Source: a bacterium MS4 (GTDB lineage Bacteria; Bacillota; Clostridia; Oscillospirales; Acutalibacteraceae). Taken from it: 64,000 nt of DNA. Below are positions 35,643 through 44,714 of the stretch, piece by piece; within the stretch, counting starts at the first letter, position 1, and each line of letters opens with the position of its first letter. A program made the position numbers and the translations under genes. Below the pieces are notes generated by a model. The model saw only the letters and a program-made list of their open reading frames with translations, was not told the DNA's origin and searched no databases. Location of the stretch: the NCBI GenBank assembly GCA_000752215.1, contig CCFG01000010.1:333075-397074 (forward strand), in the 5' to 3' direction.

Positions 35643-35687
35643 AAAAACGCTGCAGTTCCACATTTTTGCGGAGCTGCAGCGTTTTTA
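35643..35687 (-). terminator. Terminator of the hydroxyacid dehydrogenase gene
   Basis: AAAAACGCTGCAG pairs with CTGCAGCGTTTTT with an inner GTTCC/GGAG extension; T-rich on both strands. Confidence 0.8.
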
Positions 35688-35713
35688 TCTTTGAGAGAAT
35701 CTTTAAGATCTCT

Positions 35714-36688
35714 TTATTCTTTTTTCACCCGATAGCCGGCGGCAAAATCGACGGCGTTGTTGAGCGGTTCACCGTTTGCGTAATGCTGCAGGTTTTCCGC
35801 GGCAATACGCACCACGCGCTCAAGGGTTTCCTGCAAATGGTAAAATCCCGATATATGGGGCGTAACCACGGCGTTGGGTATATCCCAGAGCCGGTGGCCT
35901 TCCGGCAAAGGCTCCGGGTCCGTCACATCAAGGCCGGCTCCGAAGAGACGCCCGCTTTCCAGTGTGTCACAGAGCGCTTCCGTATCGATGAGCGTGCCGC
36001 GTCCGACGTTCAGGAGGATTGCGCCTTCTTTGAGCAGGGCGAGACGTTCGCGCGAAAACAGGTGATCGGTTTCCTTTGTAGCGGGCAGACAGAGGGCGAC
36101 AATGTCCGCGCGGGGCAAAAGACTGTCCAGCTCCGCGGTCAAATGCATTTCGTCGGCGTACTCCGGCTTCTCTGCGACGGTGCGGCGCAGCCCGATAACG
36201 TACGCGCCCAGCGCTTTTACCTTTTGGGCAAATTCACCGCCGATATCTCCCATGCCGAGTACCAGAACGGTGGAACCATGAATGGATTTCACCTTGCCCT
36301 GACCCTTCCAGATATGCAGCTTCTGCGCGTCGCGGTAAGTATGAAGGCGTTTGATGATTTCCAGAAGCATGGCAAGCATGTGTTCGGAAACCGCAAGGCC
36401 GTACGCTCCCGTCGAATTCGTCAGCGCCGTGCCTTTGGGAAGGACGCCTTCCTTCAGGTAGGCGTCCACTCCGGCGCTGCTGCAGTGCAGCCACTCCAGA
36501 TTCGGGGAATCCTTCAGGTACTCCGCCGGCGGGTTGCCGATGATGATCTGGGCGTCCTGCACCTGTTCTTTTGTAACGCCTCTGTAAGAGCTGTACGTAA
36601 ACCGGCAGTCCGGAGCGGATTGTTCGAGCAGCGATTGATGCTGTGCTTCGACGGGAAGAAAAACAAGGATGCGCTTGGAAAAAGTCAT
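35714..36688 (-). CDS. D-isomer-specific 2-hydroxyacid dehydrogenase
   Basis: 324 residues. The NAD Rossmann loop is VLGMGDIGGEFA (about 145). The catalytic triad is Arg in LLNVGRGTLID, Glu in DVTDPEPLPEGHRLWD and His in TPHISGFYH. These enzymes reduce 2-keto acids to D-2-hydroxy acids or the reverse. The variant most resembles the GhrA/SerA-like group that acts on glyoxylate or hydroxypyruvate, but substrate cannot be fixed. The start is ATG 36688 behind AAGGGAG. It is downstream of asnB on the same strand with a 116-base gap. Confidence 0.9.
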   Translation of the reverse strand: MTFSKRILVFLPVEAQHQSLLEQSAPDCRFTYSSYRGVTKEQVQDAQIIIGNPPAEYLKDSPNLEWLHCSSAGVDAYLKEGVLPKGTALTNSTGAYGLAVSEHMLAMLLEIIKRLHTYRDAQKLHIWKGQGKVKSIHGSTVLVLGMGDIGGEFAQKVKALGAYVIGLRRTVAEKPEYADEMHLTAELDSLLPRADIVALCLPATKETDHLFSRERLALLKEGAILLNVGRGTLIDTEALCDTLESGRLFGAGLDVTDPEPLPEGHRLWDIPNAVVTPHISGFYHLQETLERVVRIAAENLQHYANGEPLNNAVDFAAGYRVKKE

Positions 36689-36804
36689 GATGGATACTCC
36701 CTTGCAATTTTGATAGAATCTATTTTTCTGATCTGAAATTTGTTTTATTGTATAACAGGAGCTTTCAAATTGCAACCGGGAGATCCTTTCATTGGGACAG
36801 GAAA

Positions 36805-38658
36805 TTACAGTTCAATTGCGATATCGTATTTTTTTAGCCAGTAGTTGATCTGAAGCAGATAGGCCATCATCTGGGGACCAGCCATCAACTGACCAAACCA
36901 CGGCTTGCCGTAATCCGATTTTTCACTGAGCAGTTCCGCGGCGGCGCTTTGGCTGATGAGCTTGTGGAGCGGTTCTTCCCCGTCTGACAGGACTTCCGTC
37001 AGCCTTTGCTTCACAAGCATCTCGTATGCCGTCTTCTGCTTGAAAAAAAAAAGGCTCTTTTTGCGCATCAGGATATCTTCGGGCAGCCATTCCCGCGCCG
37101 CGTCGCGCAGCAGGCCTTTCACCACGCCGTCATGACATTTGTATTCCCAGGGAGTGTTGAACACATACTGCACGATCCGGTGGTCGGCGTACGGGACACG
37201 CACCTCAAGCCCGCTTGCCATGCTCGACCGGTCCTTGCGGTCAAGCAGGGTGGACATAAACCAGTTGATGTTCAGGAACGAAATTTCCCTGCGCCGCTTT
37301 TCCTGCGCGCTTTCACCCTCCAGGACGGGGACGGCGGCAATGGATTCTTCATACCGCATATTCACATATTCCCCGATGTGCAGCGCGTCGGCGATTTCAG
37401 GAATCAGCAGTCCGGTCCGGATGGACAGGTCGGGCGACCACGGGAAACAATGGCCTTCAAACGCCTCTTTCTTATGGAACCACGGGTAACCGCCGAAGAT
37501 TTCATCCGCGCATTCTCCGCTGATGCCCACCACATGATTTTTCTTGATCAGGCTGCAGAAATACAGCAGGGAAGAGTCGACGTCCGCCATGCCCGGCAAA
37601 TCCTTGGCCTCAACGGCGTCATAAAGCTTGTCGGCCAGCGTTACGTTGTCGCATTCCAGATAGTGGTGGTCGGTCTGAAACAGCTCCGCCATTTTGGCGA
37701 CCCATGGCTTGTCGGCGCCGGGCTGGAAGGCCGTGGGCTTAAAGTACTTGTCGTTTCCGGTAAAATCAAAGGAATAGGTGGAAAGCGTTTTGCCCGCCGC
37801 CTGGTAATTCCTTGCCGCCAGTGCGGTGATGATGCTGGAATCGAGGCCGCCGGAAAGAAAGGTGCAAAGCGGCACATCGGAAACAAGCTGTCTGGTAACG
37901 GCGTCCTCCACAAGGTACCGTACCCGCTTTACGCTGTCCTCGTAGCTGTCGGGATGCTCGTAGCTTTTCAGTTTGAAATAGGGATATGTTTCAAAACCCT
38001 GCCTGTCAAACACGGCAATGCAGCCGGGCTTGATTTCCAGTATGTTTTTGAATACGCCGACTCCGGCGGTTCTGGCCGGCCCGATTCCGAATATCTCGCA
38101 CAGCCCCTGCCGGTCAATCACAGGGTTGATTCCCGGATATTCAAACAGCGCTTTGATTTCCGAGGCAAACACAAGCCGCCCGTTTTCTATGGAGTAAAAC
38201 AGCGGCTTTACGCCGAAACGGTCGCGGCATAAATAGCAGCAGCCGCGCCTTTCGTCGTCTACCGCAAAGGCGAAGATGCCGTTCAGTTTTTCAGCACAGG
38301 TAAATCCGAATTCGATGTAGCATTTCAGAAGGACTTCGGTATCGCTTTTGGTTTCAAACGTATAGCCGTGCGCTTTCAGCTCCGACCGCAGCTCCTCGGT
38401 ATTATACAGCTCCCCGTTGTACACGATGGTGTAGCGGAACCCGTCCGCCACAGCGGTCATTGGCTGTTTGCCGCCCTCAATATCCACAACCGCAAGCCTT
38501 GTGTGGGCCAGCGCCGCGTGGGCCGAAACATGAACGCCGCTGTCGTCCGGGCCGCGGTGATTGAGTTTCGCTCCCATTCGTTTTGCCAGTGCGCGCCAGA
38601 ACAGCGCTTCCTCGCTCAAATCGTCATGATAATCACAGAATCCCGCAATTCCACACAT
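36805..38658 (-). CDS. asnB: Asparagine synthase (glutamine-hydrolysing)
   Basis: 617 residues. The mature N-terminal nucleophile is Cys2 (MCGIAGF). The class II glutaminase domain spans about 1-210 with LNHRGPDDSG and NGELYNTEELR. The synthetase domain has the PP-loop LSGGLDSS (about 268), and VGISGECADEIFGGYPW follows. It converts Asp, Gln and ATP to Asn. A GCGAGGG box precedes the ATG. It is a single gene on the minus strand. Confidence 0.95.
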   Translation of the reverse strand: MCGIAGFCDYHDDLSEEALFWRALAKRMGAKLNHRGPDDSGVHVSAHAALAHTRLAVVDIEGGKQPMTAVADGFRYTIVYNGELYNTEELRSELKAHGYTFETKSDTEVLLKCYIEFGFTCAEKLNGIFAFAVDDERRGCCYLCRDRFGVKPLFYSIENGRLVFASEIKALFEYPGINPVIDRQGLCEIFGIGPARTAGVGVFKNILEIKPGCIAVFDRQGFETYPYFKLKSYEHPDSYEDSVKRVRYLVEDAVTRQLVSDVPLCTFLSGGLDSSIITALAARNYQAAGKTLSTYSFDFTGNDKYFKPTAFQPGADKPWVAKMAELFQTDHHYLECDNVTLADKLYDAVEAKDLPGMADVDSSLLYFCSLIKKNHVVGISGECADEIFGGYPWFHKKEAFEGHCFPWSPDLSIRTGLLIPEIADALHIGEYVNMRYEESIAAVPVLEGESAQEKRRREISFLNINWFMSTLLDRKDRSSMASGLEVRVPYADHRIVQYVFNTPWEYKCHDGVVKGLLRDAAREWLPEDILMRKKSLFFFKQKTAYEMLVKQRLTEVLSDGEEPLHKLISQSAAAELLSEKSDYGKPWFGQLMAGPQMMAYLLQINYWLKKYDIAIEL

Positions 38659-38746
38659 AGTAATCCCTCGCTTTCTTTGTCTTTTTTATATTATGCTCAT
38701 CCGTCATTATGGTTAACAGATCCGCATCTTTTATGTGGAATGGGGA

Positions 38747-38780
38747 ATGAAAAAACCGCCCCGTATGACGGCGGGACGGT
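38747..38780 (-). terminator. Terminator after the AraC-DUF1836 pair
   Basis: On the minus strand AACCGTCCCGCCGT pairs with ACGGGGCGGTT, followed by six T. Confidence 0.75.
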
Positions 38781-38806
38781 TGGATTTCCGATTTGTGTGA
38801 TTTGGT

Positions 38807-39385
38807 TTATTTTTCTTTTTTTTCGCCTTTGCCTTTTTCCGCTTTCGCTCTTTTTTCCTGTTCGGCAGCCAGCTCGCTCAGGATTCTTTCCGCCGCCGTA
38901 CGGCGCGCGGCGGCCTCGATGGACAGCTCGATTGCCAGCCTGGTCAGTTCGGCGTCGCCTTCTCCCGCAGTGGAGCGGACGCGGTCGCCGACCTCCTTCA
39001 GCGCGACGGAGTGCGCTTCGCAGAAACGCCTGTACATCTCGTCTTTGGAAGCGTCCTCCAAAAGGGTTTTCAGCAGGGAAGAGATATCCTGAATGGATAG
39101 GACCTGCTTGAGCATACAGATGACCATCAGCATCGCCAGATGCTCGCGGGAATATTTTTTTTGCTCGGGCCGGGGAAGAACCCCGTCCTTTACATAGTTG
39201 TTGATCATGCTCGACGTCAGTAGGCCGGTGCTTTCATTGCGTTCAAAAAGGCTGAGCTGTTTGTTCATATAAGTCAGCACCTGGTCCATATATAAATAAA
39301 TTTCCGGCAGCCTTTCCCAGTCAACCGAGCTGTATTCTTCAATTTCCTCCGCCCATTTCGAGATTTGTTCGGCTGCTTCGCTCAT
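38807..39385 (-). CDS. DUF1836 protein (MerR-like HTH)
   Basis: 192 residues. The middle (about 45-110) reads as the MerR-like helix-turn-helix of DUF1836, with SSMINNYVKDGVLPRPEQKK and YSREHLAMLMVICMLKQVLS. The C-terminus is highly charged and Lys/Glu rich (AEQEKRAKAEKGKGEKKEK). It is probably a DNA-binding regulator. Its start overlaps the end of the AraC gene by 4 bases (ATGA), so the two are translationally coupled and may act together. Confidence 0.82.
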   Translation of the reverse strand: MSEAAEQISKWAEEIEEYSSVDWERLPEIYLYMDQVLTYMNKQLSLFERNESTGLLTSSMINNYVKDGVLPRPEQKKYSREHLAMLMVICMLKQVLSIQDISSLLKTLLEDASKDEMYRRFCEAHSVALKEVGDRVRSTAGEGDAELTRLAIELSIEAAARRTAAERILSELAAEQEKRAKAEKGKGEKKEK

Positions 39386-40263
39386 TTTGAGTCCTCCTTC
39401 GTTTTTGCCGCACGCTCATAGCAGGTAAAACGGCTTGGCGGCGTGCCCATACATTTTTTGAATACGCGGGAAAAATACAGCTGATCGGAAAAACCTGCCG
39501 AATATGCGACTTCGCCGACCGAAAGATTCCGGGATTCCAGAAGCTCGGAAGCCTTGCTGATGCGGTAGCGCATCAGATACTCGTTCGGCGACAGGGAAAT
39601 ATGCTGCATAAACAGCCGGTACAGGTGGCTGCGGCTGATTCCCACGCTGGAAGCGATATCGGTGATGCCGATATCGCTGGAATAATTGTATTCAATAAAC
39701 TTGATCGCTTTCTGCACATACTCGTACCCGTTTGCCTGCTGTGTGGACGGAACCCCGAATTTGTCCATCAGCGCGGCCAGAAACAGCAGAAGTCCGGACT
39801 CCATTCTCGCCTCGTCGCTGGGGCTGGAACCGGAGGCATTGCAGATTTTCAGCAGAAGCTCCTCAAAAAGCCGATCCTCCTCGTAGTGAAAAACAGGGCT
39901 GCGGTCCAGAAGGCCTGTCTGGCCCATCAGCCTTTTTGCGTCGCTGCCGTTGAAACCGACCCAGCAGTATTCCCACGGCTCTTCCCGGTCTGCAACATAA
40001 TGAACGACATGCGACGGTTCCACCAAAAAGCCGTCCCCCGTCGAGAGATGGTATTCCTGTCCGCCGCTGGTAAAAGCGCCGTGCCCCGACAAAATATAGT
40101 GAATCAGGTAATGGTCGCGTACGGCGGGTCCCCAGGAATGGCACGCGCCGCAGCGCTGGACTCCGCAGCTGTAGACGGCCAGCCCCAGGCTGTTGTGAAA
40201 AGGCACCCGGAAAGAACGCCTGAATTCGTCATTCGTCATCAGGAAATCCAACCTCCCTTCCAA
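39382..40263 (-). CDS. AraC-family transcriptional regulator
   Basis: 293 residues. An N-terminal cupin-like sensor domain (about 20-150, with HYILSGHGAFTSGGQEYHLS) is joined to two C-terminal helix-turn-helix units (GITDIASSVGISRSHLYRLF and SVGEVAYSAGFSDQLYFSRVF). The sensor type is usual for regulators of sugar use. It is divergent from oadG-oadB, with a 170-base AT-rich gap, and so may control that operon. DUF1836 follows with an ATGA overlap. Confidence 0.9.
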   Translation of the reverse strand: MEGRLDFLMTNDEFRRSFRVPFHNSLGLAVYSCGVQRCGACHSWGPAVRDHYLIHYILSGHGAFTSGGQEYHLSTGDGFLVEPSHVVHYVADREEPWEYCWVGFNGSDAKRLMGQTGLLDRSPVFHYEEDRLFEELLLKICNASGSSPSDEARMESGLLLFLAALMDKFGVPSTQQANGYEYVQKAIKFIEYNYSSDIGITDIASSVGISRSHLYRLFMQHISLSPNEYLMRYRISKASELLESRNLSVGEVAYSAGFSDQLYFSRVFKKCMGTPPSRFTCYERAAKTKEDSK

Positions 40264-40433
40264 TATTTCTTCATGAATTTATTATAATTCGCACGTCACA
40301 TTTATGCAATAAAAATCAAAAAGTAGTAAAATATAATTGAAATAAATACCTTCTTCGTTTATAATTATAAACAATCGTTAATTATTTGTTCATCTTCATA
40401 GAATTAAATTTTCAGAAGCGAGGGAATAAAATT

Positions 40434-40793
40434 ATGAGTCTTGACCAAAAAATTCAACTCTCTGTCATCGTTTTGCTGACAGGCCTGGTCGTCGTTTTTA
40501 TTGTGCTGATCTTTTTGACCTATGTTATTAAAGGCTATGGCAGGGTGCTCAGCGGACTGCAAACCAACTCCGACGACAAAAAGAAAACCTCTGCACCGCT
40601 TGCTGCTGCCCCTGTCCAGCTATTGTCTGTTCAGGCCGGTATTCCCGAAGAAACGGTAGCGGTCATTTCCGCCGCTGTTTACGCTTTATACGGCGCCTCC
40701 GCCGGGAGGGTGACCGGTATCCGCCGCTCTTCGCAGCCCAGCCGCTCCGCATGGGGAATGGCGGGATTATTGGAGAATACGCGCCCTTTTTAA
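40434..40793 (+). CDS. oadG: OadG-type gamma subunit of a Na+-pumping decarboxylase
   Basis: 119 residues. A single N-terminal membrane helix (about 10-32, SVIVLLTGLVVVFIVLIFLTYVI) is followed by a Ser/Ala/Pro-rich cytoplasmic tail ending TGIRRSSQPSRSAWGMAGLL, typical of OadG. The gamma subunit holds the alpha and beta subunits together in oxaloacetate, glutaconyl- or methylmalonyl-CoA decarboxylases. The ATG has GCGAGGGA upstream. oadB follows after 29 bases. Confidence 0.85.
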   Translation: MSLDQKIQLSVIVLLTGLVVVFIVLIFLTYVIKGYGRVLSGLQTNSDDKKKTSAPLAAAPVQLLSVQAGIPEETVAVISAAVYALYGASAGRVTGIRRSSQPSRSAWGMAGLLENTRPF

Positions 40794-40822
40794 ATTGAAA
40801 AACAGAAAGGACTGATCCGGTA

Positions 40823-42061
40823 TTGATACTGAATGAATTTTTACAATCCATCCAAGGAATTTTCCAAGTGTCCGGATTTTCCGTAAACGACTGGCGCAAC
40901 TACGTTATGATAGGGATTGCCTGCGTTTTGATCTATCTCGCCATCAAAAAGCAGTTCGAACCTCTGCTCCTTTTGCCGATTGCGTTTGGTATGCTACTTG
41001 TCAATCTTTTTCCCGCTATTATGGTTCCGCCGCAGACGACCATGCAGCTTGTTTCCGATTATATGGCTGCCCACGGCGGCGCGGTGGGGAATTACCCAAT
41101 TTTGGTTTTAAATGGCCAGCAATACTATCAGGTCACACAGGTCGGCGGACTGTTCTACTATCTGTACCAAGGCGTTAAGCTCGGTATTTATCCTCCTTTG
41201 ATTTTTCTCGGCATTGGTGCAATGACGGATTTTGGTCCGCTGATTTCCAACCCCAAAAGCTTTTTATTGGGCGCGGCTGCCCAGCTTGGGATTTTTACTA
41301 CCTTCATCGGCGCGATTTTTCTCGGTTTTTCGGGAAAACAGGCGGGTTCTATCGGAATTATCGGCGGGGCGGACGGCCCGACCGCCATCTTTGTTACTTC
41401 AAAGCTTGCTCCGGAACTGCTGGGTCCGATTGCGGTCGCCGCGTATTCCTACATGGCGCTGGTCCCTATTATTCAGCCGCCTATTATGAGAGCGCTGACA
41501 ACAAAAAAAGAGCGCAGTATCGTTATGGAGCAGCTTCGCCCGGTTTCCAAGCTGGAAAAGATTTTATTCCCGATTATTGTAACGGTGATCGTTTCCCTGC
41601 TGCTGCCGGATGCCTGCCCTCTTGTGGGGATGCTGATGCTTGGCAATCTGTTCCGTGAGAGCGGAGTGGTGGGGCGTATTTCCAATACGGCTCAAAATGA
41701 ACTGATGAATATCATTACGATTTTCCTCGGTGTTACCGTCGGTGCAACGGCGACGGGAACGGTTTTCCTGTCTTTGCAGACGATTGAGATTATTGTTCTC
41801 GGACTGCTGGCGTTCAGCTTTGGCACTGCCGGCGGCGTGCTGTTCGGTAAACTCATGTGCTGGGCGACGCACGGAAAAGTCAATCCGCTGATCGGGTCGG
41901 CCGGTGTTTCCGCCGTTCCTATGGCGGCCCGTGTGGCGCAGAAGGTTGGCCAGGAAGAAAATCCCGGCAACTTCCTGCTGATGCATGCAATGGGTCCGAA
42001 TGTGGCTGGTGTCATTGGTTCTGCGGTTGCGGCCGGTGTGCTGATCAGCATCCTTGGATAA
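40823..42061 (+). CDS. oadB: Na+-translocating decarboxylase beta subunit
   Basis: 412 residues with about ten membrane helices. Family landmarks are the GAMTDFGPLISNP motif with its Asp in the ion path, GIIGGADGPTAIFV, and the late NPLIGSAGVSAVP followed by ARVAQKVGQEENPGNFLLMHAMGPNVAG. This subunit couples decarboxylation of carboxybiotin to Na+ export. The start is TTG 40823 with AAAGGA 11 bases upstream; no ATG is better placed. The carboxyltransferase and biotin-carrier genes are not nearby. Confidence 0.93.
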   Translation: MILNEFLQSIQGIFQVSGFSVNDWRNYVMIGIACVLIYLAIKKQFEPLLLLPIAFGMLLVNLFPAIMVPPQTTMQLVSDYMAAHGGAVGNYPILVLNGQQYYQVTQVGGLFYYLYQGVKLGIYPPLIFLGIGAMTDFGPLISNPKSFLLGAAAQLGIFTTFIGAIFLGFSGKQAGSIGIIGGADGPTAIFVTSKLAPELLGPIAVAAYSYMALVPIIQPPIMRALTTKKERSIVMEQLRPVSKLEKILFPIIVTVIVSLLLPDACPLVGMLMLGNLFRESGVVGRISNTAQNELMNIITIFLGVTVGATATGTVFLSLQTIEIIVLGLLAFSFGTAGGVLFGKLMCWATHGKVNPLIGSAGVSAVPMAARVAQKVGQEENPGNFLLMHAMGPNVAGVIGSAVAAGVLISILG

Positions 42062-42097
42062 CATGACATTTTGACGATTACAAAATATATTTTACAA

Positions 42098-42128
42098 AAT
42101 ACCCGCACTCGGTTTAGTGCGGGTATTT
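42098..42128 (+). terminator. Terminator of oadG-oadB
   Basis: A perfect 13-bp stem (AAATACCCGCACT and its complement) with a 5-base loop. Confidence 0.85.
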
Positions 42129-42147
42129 GTATGTTCCCAATTCCTGT

Positions 42148-42176
42148 TTGCTATTGTATTCAAAATATTGTATAAT
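42148..42176 (+). promoter_or_regulatory. Promoter for pcrA
   Basis: TTGCTA (42148-42153) and TATAAT (42171-42176) with a 17-base spacer, 68 bases before the gene. Confidence 0.55.
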
Positions 42177-42243
42177 TAAACTTATGCAATAAGAAACCTA
42201 TGGGCGGTTTCCGCCCAAATTATCAAGTTCTGGCGGTGAATTC

Positions 42244-44637
42244 ATGAACAATATTACAGCGGATCAAGTGATGGAGATCAGGAAAAATGTTCTGGATAAG
42301 GAATTTTTCAGAATGAATGACAGGCAGAGGGAAGCGGTTTTCTGTGTAAACGGCCCCCTGCTGATCCTTGCCGGCGCGGGAAGCGGTAAAACCACCGTGC
42401 TGGTGAACCGTATCGCCAATATCATCCGTTACGGAAACGCCTACATAAGCAAAACCATTTCCAGTTATCTGACGGAGGAAGACCTGAAAGCGGCCAGGCG
42501 ATATCTGAGTACGGACGAGCCGTTGACGCCGCAGGTGAAAAGCCATTTCGCCGTGGAGCCCTGCCGCCCGTGGCAGATCCTTGCCATTACCTTCACCAAT
42601 AAGGCTGCGGGAGAGCTGAAAAACAGGCTGATTGCCATGCTTGGGGAAGAAGGAAATGATATCTGGGCTTCCACATTCCATTCCACCTGTGCGCGTATGC
42701 TGAGACATGACGGGGAGAAGCTCGGCTATTCCAATCATTTTACGATTTACGACACGGACGATTCCCGCCGGATGATGAAGGAATGTCAGAAGACCCTTAA
42801 CATCGACGATAAAATCCTCTCTTATAAATCCATTCTTTCGGCGATTTCCCACGCGAAGGACAGCATGATCCTGCCCGGGGAATACCTGCAGCAGGCCGGC
42901 AATGACAGCAGGCTGGGGATGATCGGGCAGGCGTACAAGCTTTATCAGGCAAAGCTGAAGGAAGCGGACGCCATGGATTTCGACGACTTGATCTGCAACG
43001 CGGTGTACCTGCTTCAGCAGAACCCGGACGTACTGGAGTATTATCAGAACAAATTCAGATACGTTATGGTGGACGAGTACCAGGACACCAACCACGCGCA
43101 GTACCTGCTGGTAAAGCTGCTTGCCCAGAAGAGCGCAAACCTCTGCGTTGTGGGCGACGACGACCAAAGCATCTACAAATTCCGCGGCGCAACCATCGAG
43201 AACATCCTGAGCTTTGAAAAGAATTTTCCAAACGCGAAGGTGATCCGCTTGGAGCAGAATTACCGTTCTACCAAAAATATTCTGAATGCGGCCAACGCGG
43301 TCATTGAAAATAACAGGGAGCGTAAAGGAAAAACGCTCTGGACGGATAACCCCGCAGGGGAGAAGCTCGGCGTACATACCGCTTTCAGTGAACAGGACGA
43401 AGCGGATTTTATCGCAAAGAAGGTATTGGAAGACGTTGCAGCCGGTCGGAAATTTTCCGACCATGCGATTTTGTACCGCATGAATTCCCAGTCGAATATC
43501 CTTGAAAAAATCTTTGTAAAATCCGGCATCCCTTACCGTATTATCGGCGGCCTGCGCTTCTATGAGCGCAAGGAAATCAGGGACATGATTGCGTATTTGA
43601 GCGTCATCAACAACCCTTACGACGAGATTCGGCTTCGCAGGATCATCAATCAGCCGAAGCGCTCCATTGGGGACAAGACGATTGCACAGGCTACTGAAAT
43701 CGCCGCCACACTGGGGGAAAGCGTGTTCGACGTGATTAAAACCGCCGACCAGTACGAGCCCCTGAAGCGGACCGCGCCTAAGCTTTTGCAGTTTGCCGCG
43801 TCCATGCAGCAGCTGATTGACGCCGCAAACGATGAACATACGAGCCTGAATGAGCTTTACCATTTGATTCTTGACAAAACGGATTATATCGGCAGCCTGA
43901 AGGCGTCCGAAAACGACGATGTGCAGGACCGGATCGACAATATTAACGAACTTGCGTCCAACCTGATCAAGTACGAGGAGGATAACGGCGAAGAGGCGAC
44001 CCTTTCCGGCTTCCTCGAGGAAGTCTCCCTGCTGACCGATATCGATAACTTTGATGGAAATTCCGACAGCGTGGTCATGATGACCATCCACTCGGCAAAG
44101 GGTCTGGAATTTCCGGTCGTGTTCCTGCCCGGATTTGAAGAAGGGATTTTTCCGGGAATGCAGGCGATCTACAATCCTCTGGAAATCGAGGAGGAGCGCC
44201 GTCTGGCTTATGTCGCCATCACAAGGGCGAAAGAGGAGCTGTATGTTGTCAACGCGGAGAGCCGCATGATCTTCGGCAGCACCTCCCGCAACAAGCCTTC
44301 CCGCTTTGTTGAGGAAATTCCCGAGGAACTGGTTGTCCGCAGCCGCACCAGAGAATGGAAAAAGCCGGCCCCGGGCATGTCCCTTCCCACTTCTGCTTTT
44401 GAGGCACGGGTGGTTACGACCGAATCGGCGCGCAGCTTCGGCCCGTCGAACCTGATCCACAGCGAGCCGCCGAAGGTTGGGTTCAAAGTGGGGGACAGCG
44501 TGGTTCACAAAACGTTTGGGACGGGGATGATCCTTTCCGTTTCTCCTATGGGCAACGATACCCTGCTGGAGATTGCTTTTGAACAAGCCGGAACAAAAAA
44601 GCTGATGGCGAATTTTGCCCGCCTGCAAAAAGCCTGA
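42244..44637 (+). CDS. pcrA: UvrD/PcrA-type DNA helicase
   Basis: 797 residues of a superfamily 1A 3'-5' helicase. Visible motifs are the Q motif (MNDRQREAVF), Walker A (AGAGSGKTT), motif Ia (AITFTNKAAGELKNR), Walker B (VDEYQDTNHAQY), QSIYKFRGA, YRSTKNIL, TIHSAKGLEFPVVF and VAITRAKEEL. A Tudor-like tail (KVGDSVVHKTFGTGMI) ends the protein. About 40 extra residues sit between motifs I and Ia compared with Bacillus PcrA. It acts in repair and in clearing RecA or stalled complexes. Confidence 0.95.
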   Translation: MNNITADQVMEIRKNVLDKEFFRMNDRQREAVFCVNGPLLILAGAGSGKTTVLVNRIANIIRYGNAYISKTISSYLTEEDLKAARRYLSTDEPLTPQVKSHFAVEPCRPWQILAITFTNKAAGELKNRLIAMLGEEGNDIWASTFHSTCARMLRHDGEKLGYSNHFTIYDTDDSRRMMKECQKTLNIDDKILSYKSILSAISHAKDSMILPGEYLQQAGNDSRLGMIGQAYKLYQAKLKEADAMDFDDLICNAVYLLQQNPDVLEYYQNKFRYVMVDEYQDTNHAQYLLVKLLAQKSANLCVVGDDDQSIYKFRGATIENILSFEKNFPNAKVIRLEQNYRSTKNILNAANAVIENNRERKGKTLWTDNPAGEKLGVHTAFSEQDEADFIAKKVLEDVAAGRKFSDHAILYRMNSQSNILEKIFVKSGIPYRIIGGLRFYERKEIRDMIAYLSVINNPYDEIRLRRIINQPKRSIGDKTIAQATEIAATLGESVFDVIKTADQYEPLKRTAPKLLQFAASMQQLIDAANDEHTSLNELYHLILDKTDYIGSLKASENDDVQDRIDNINELASNLIKYEEDNGEEATLSGFLEEVSLLTDIDNFDGNSDSVVMMTIHSAKGLEFPVVFLPGFEEGIFPGMQAIYNPLEIEEERRLAYVAITRAKEELYVVNAESRMIFGSTSRNKPSRFVEEIPEELVVRSRTREWKKPAPGMSLPTSAFEARVVTTESARSFGPSNLIHSEPPKVGFKVGDSVVHKTFGTGMILSVSPMGNDTLLEIAFEQAGTKKLMANFARLQKA

Positions 44638-44655
44638 TCAAAGCGATATAAATCC

Positions 44656-44685
44656 AAAGCCCGCCTGAAAAAACAGGCGGGCTTT
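44656..44685. terminator. Bidirectional terminator after pcrA
   Basis: A 12-bp stem (AAAGCCCGCCTG and its complement) with an all-A loop. It also lies downstream of the convergent split coat gene. Confidence 0.85.
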
Positions 44686-44714
44686 ATCTGTACTCGGCAG
44701 ACTGCTGTCTGACT

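Noticed and set aside
42223-44628. An 801-codon open frame on the minus strand
   Set aside because: Antisense shadow of pcrA, whose helicase motifs are complete.
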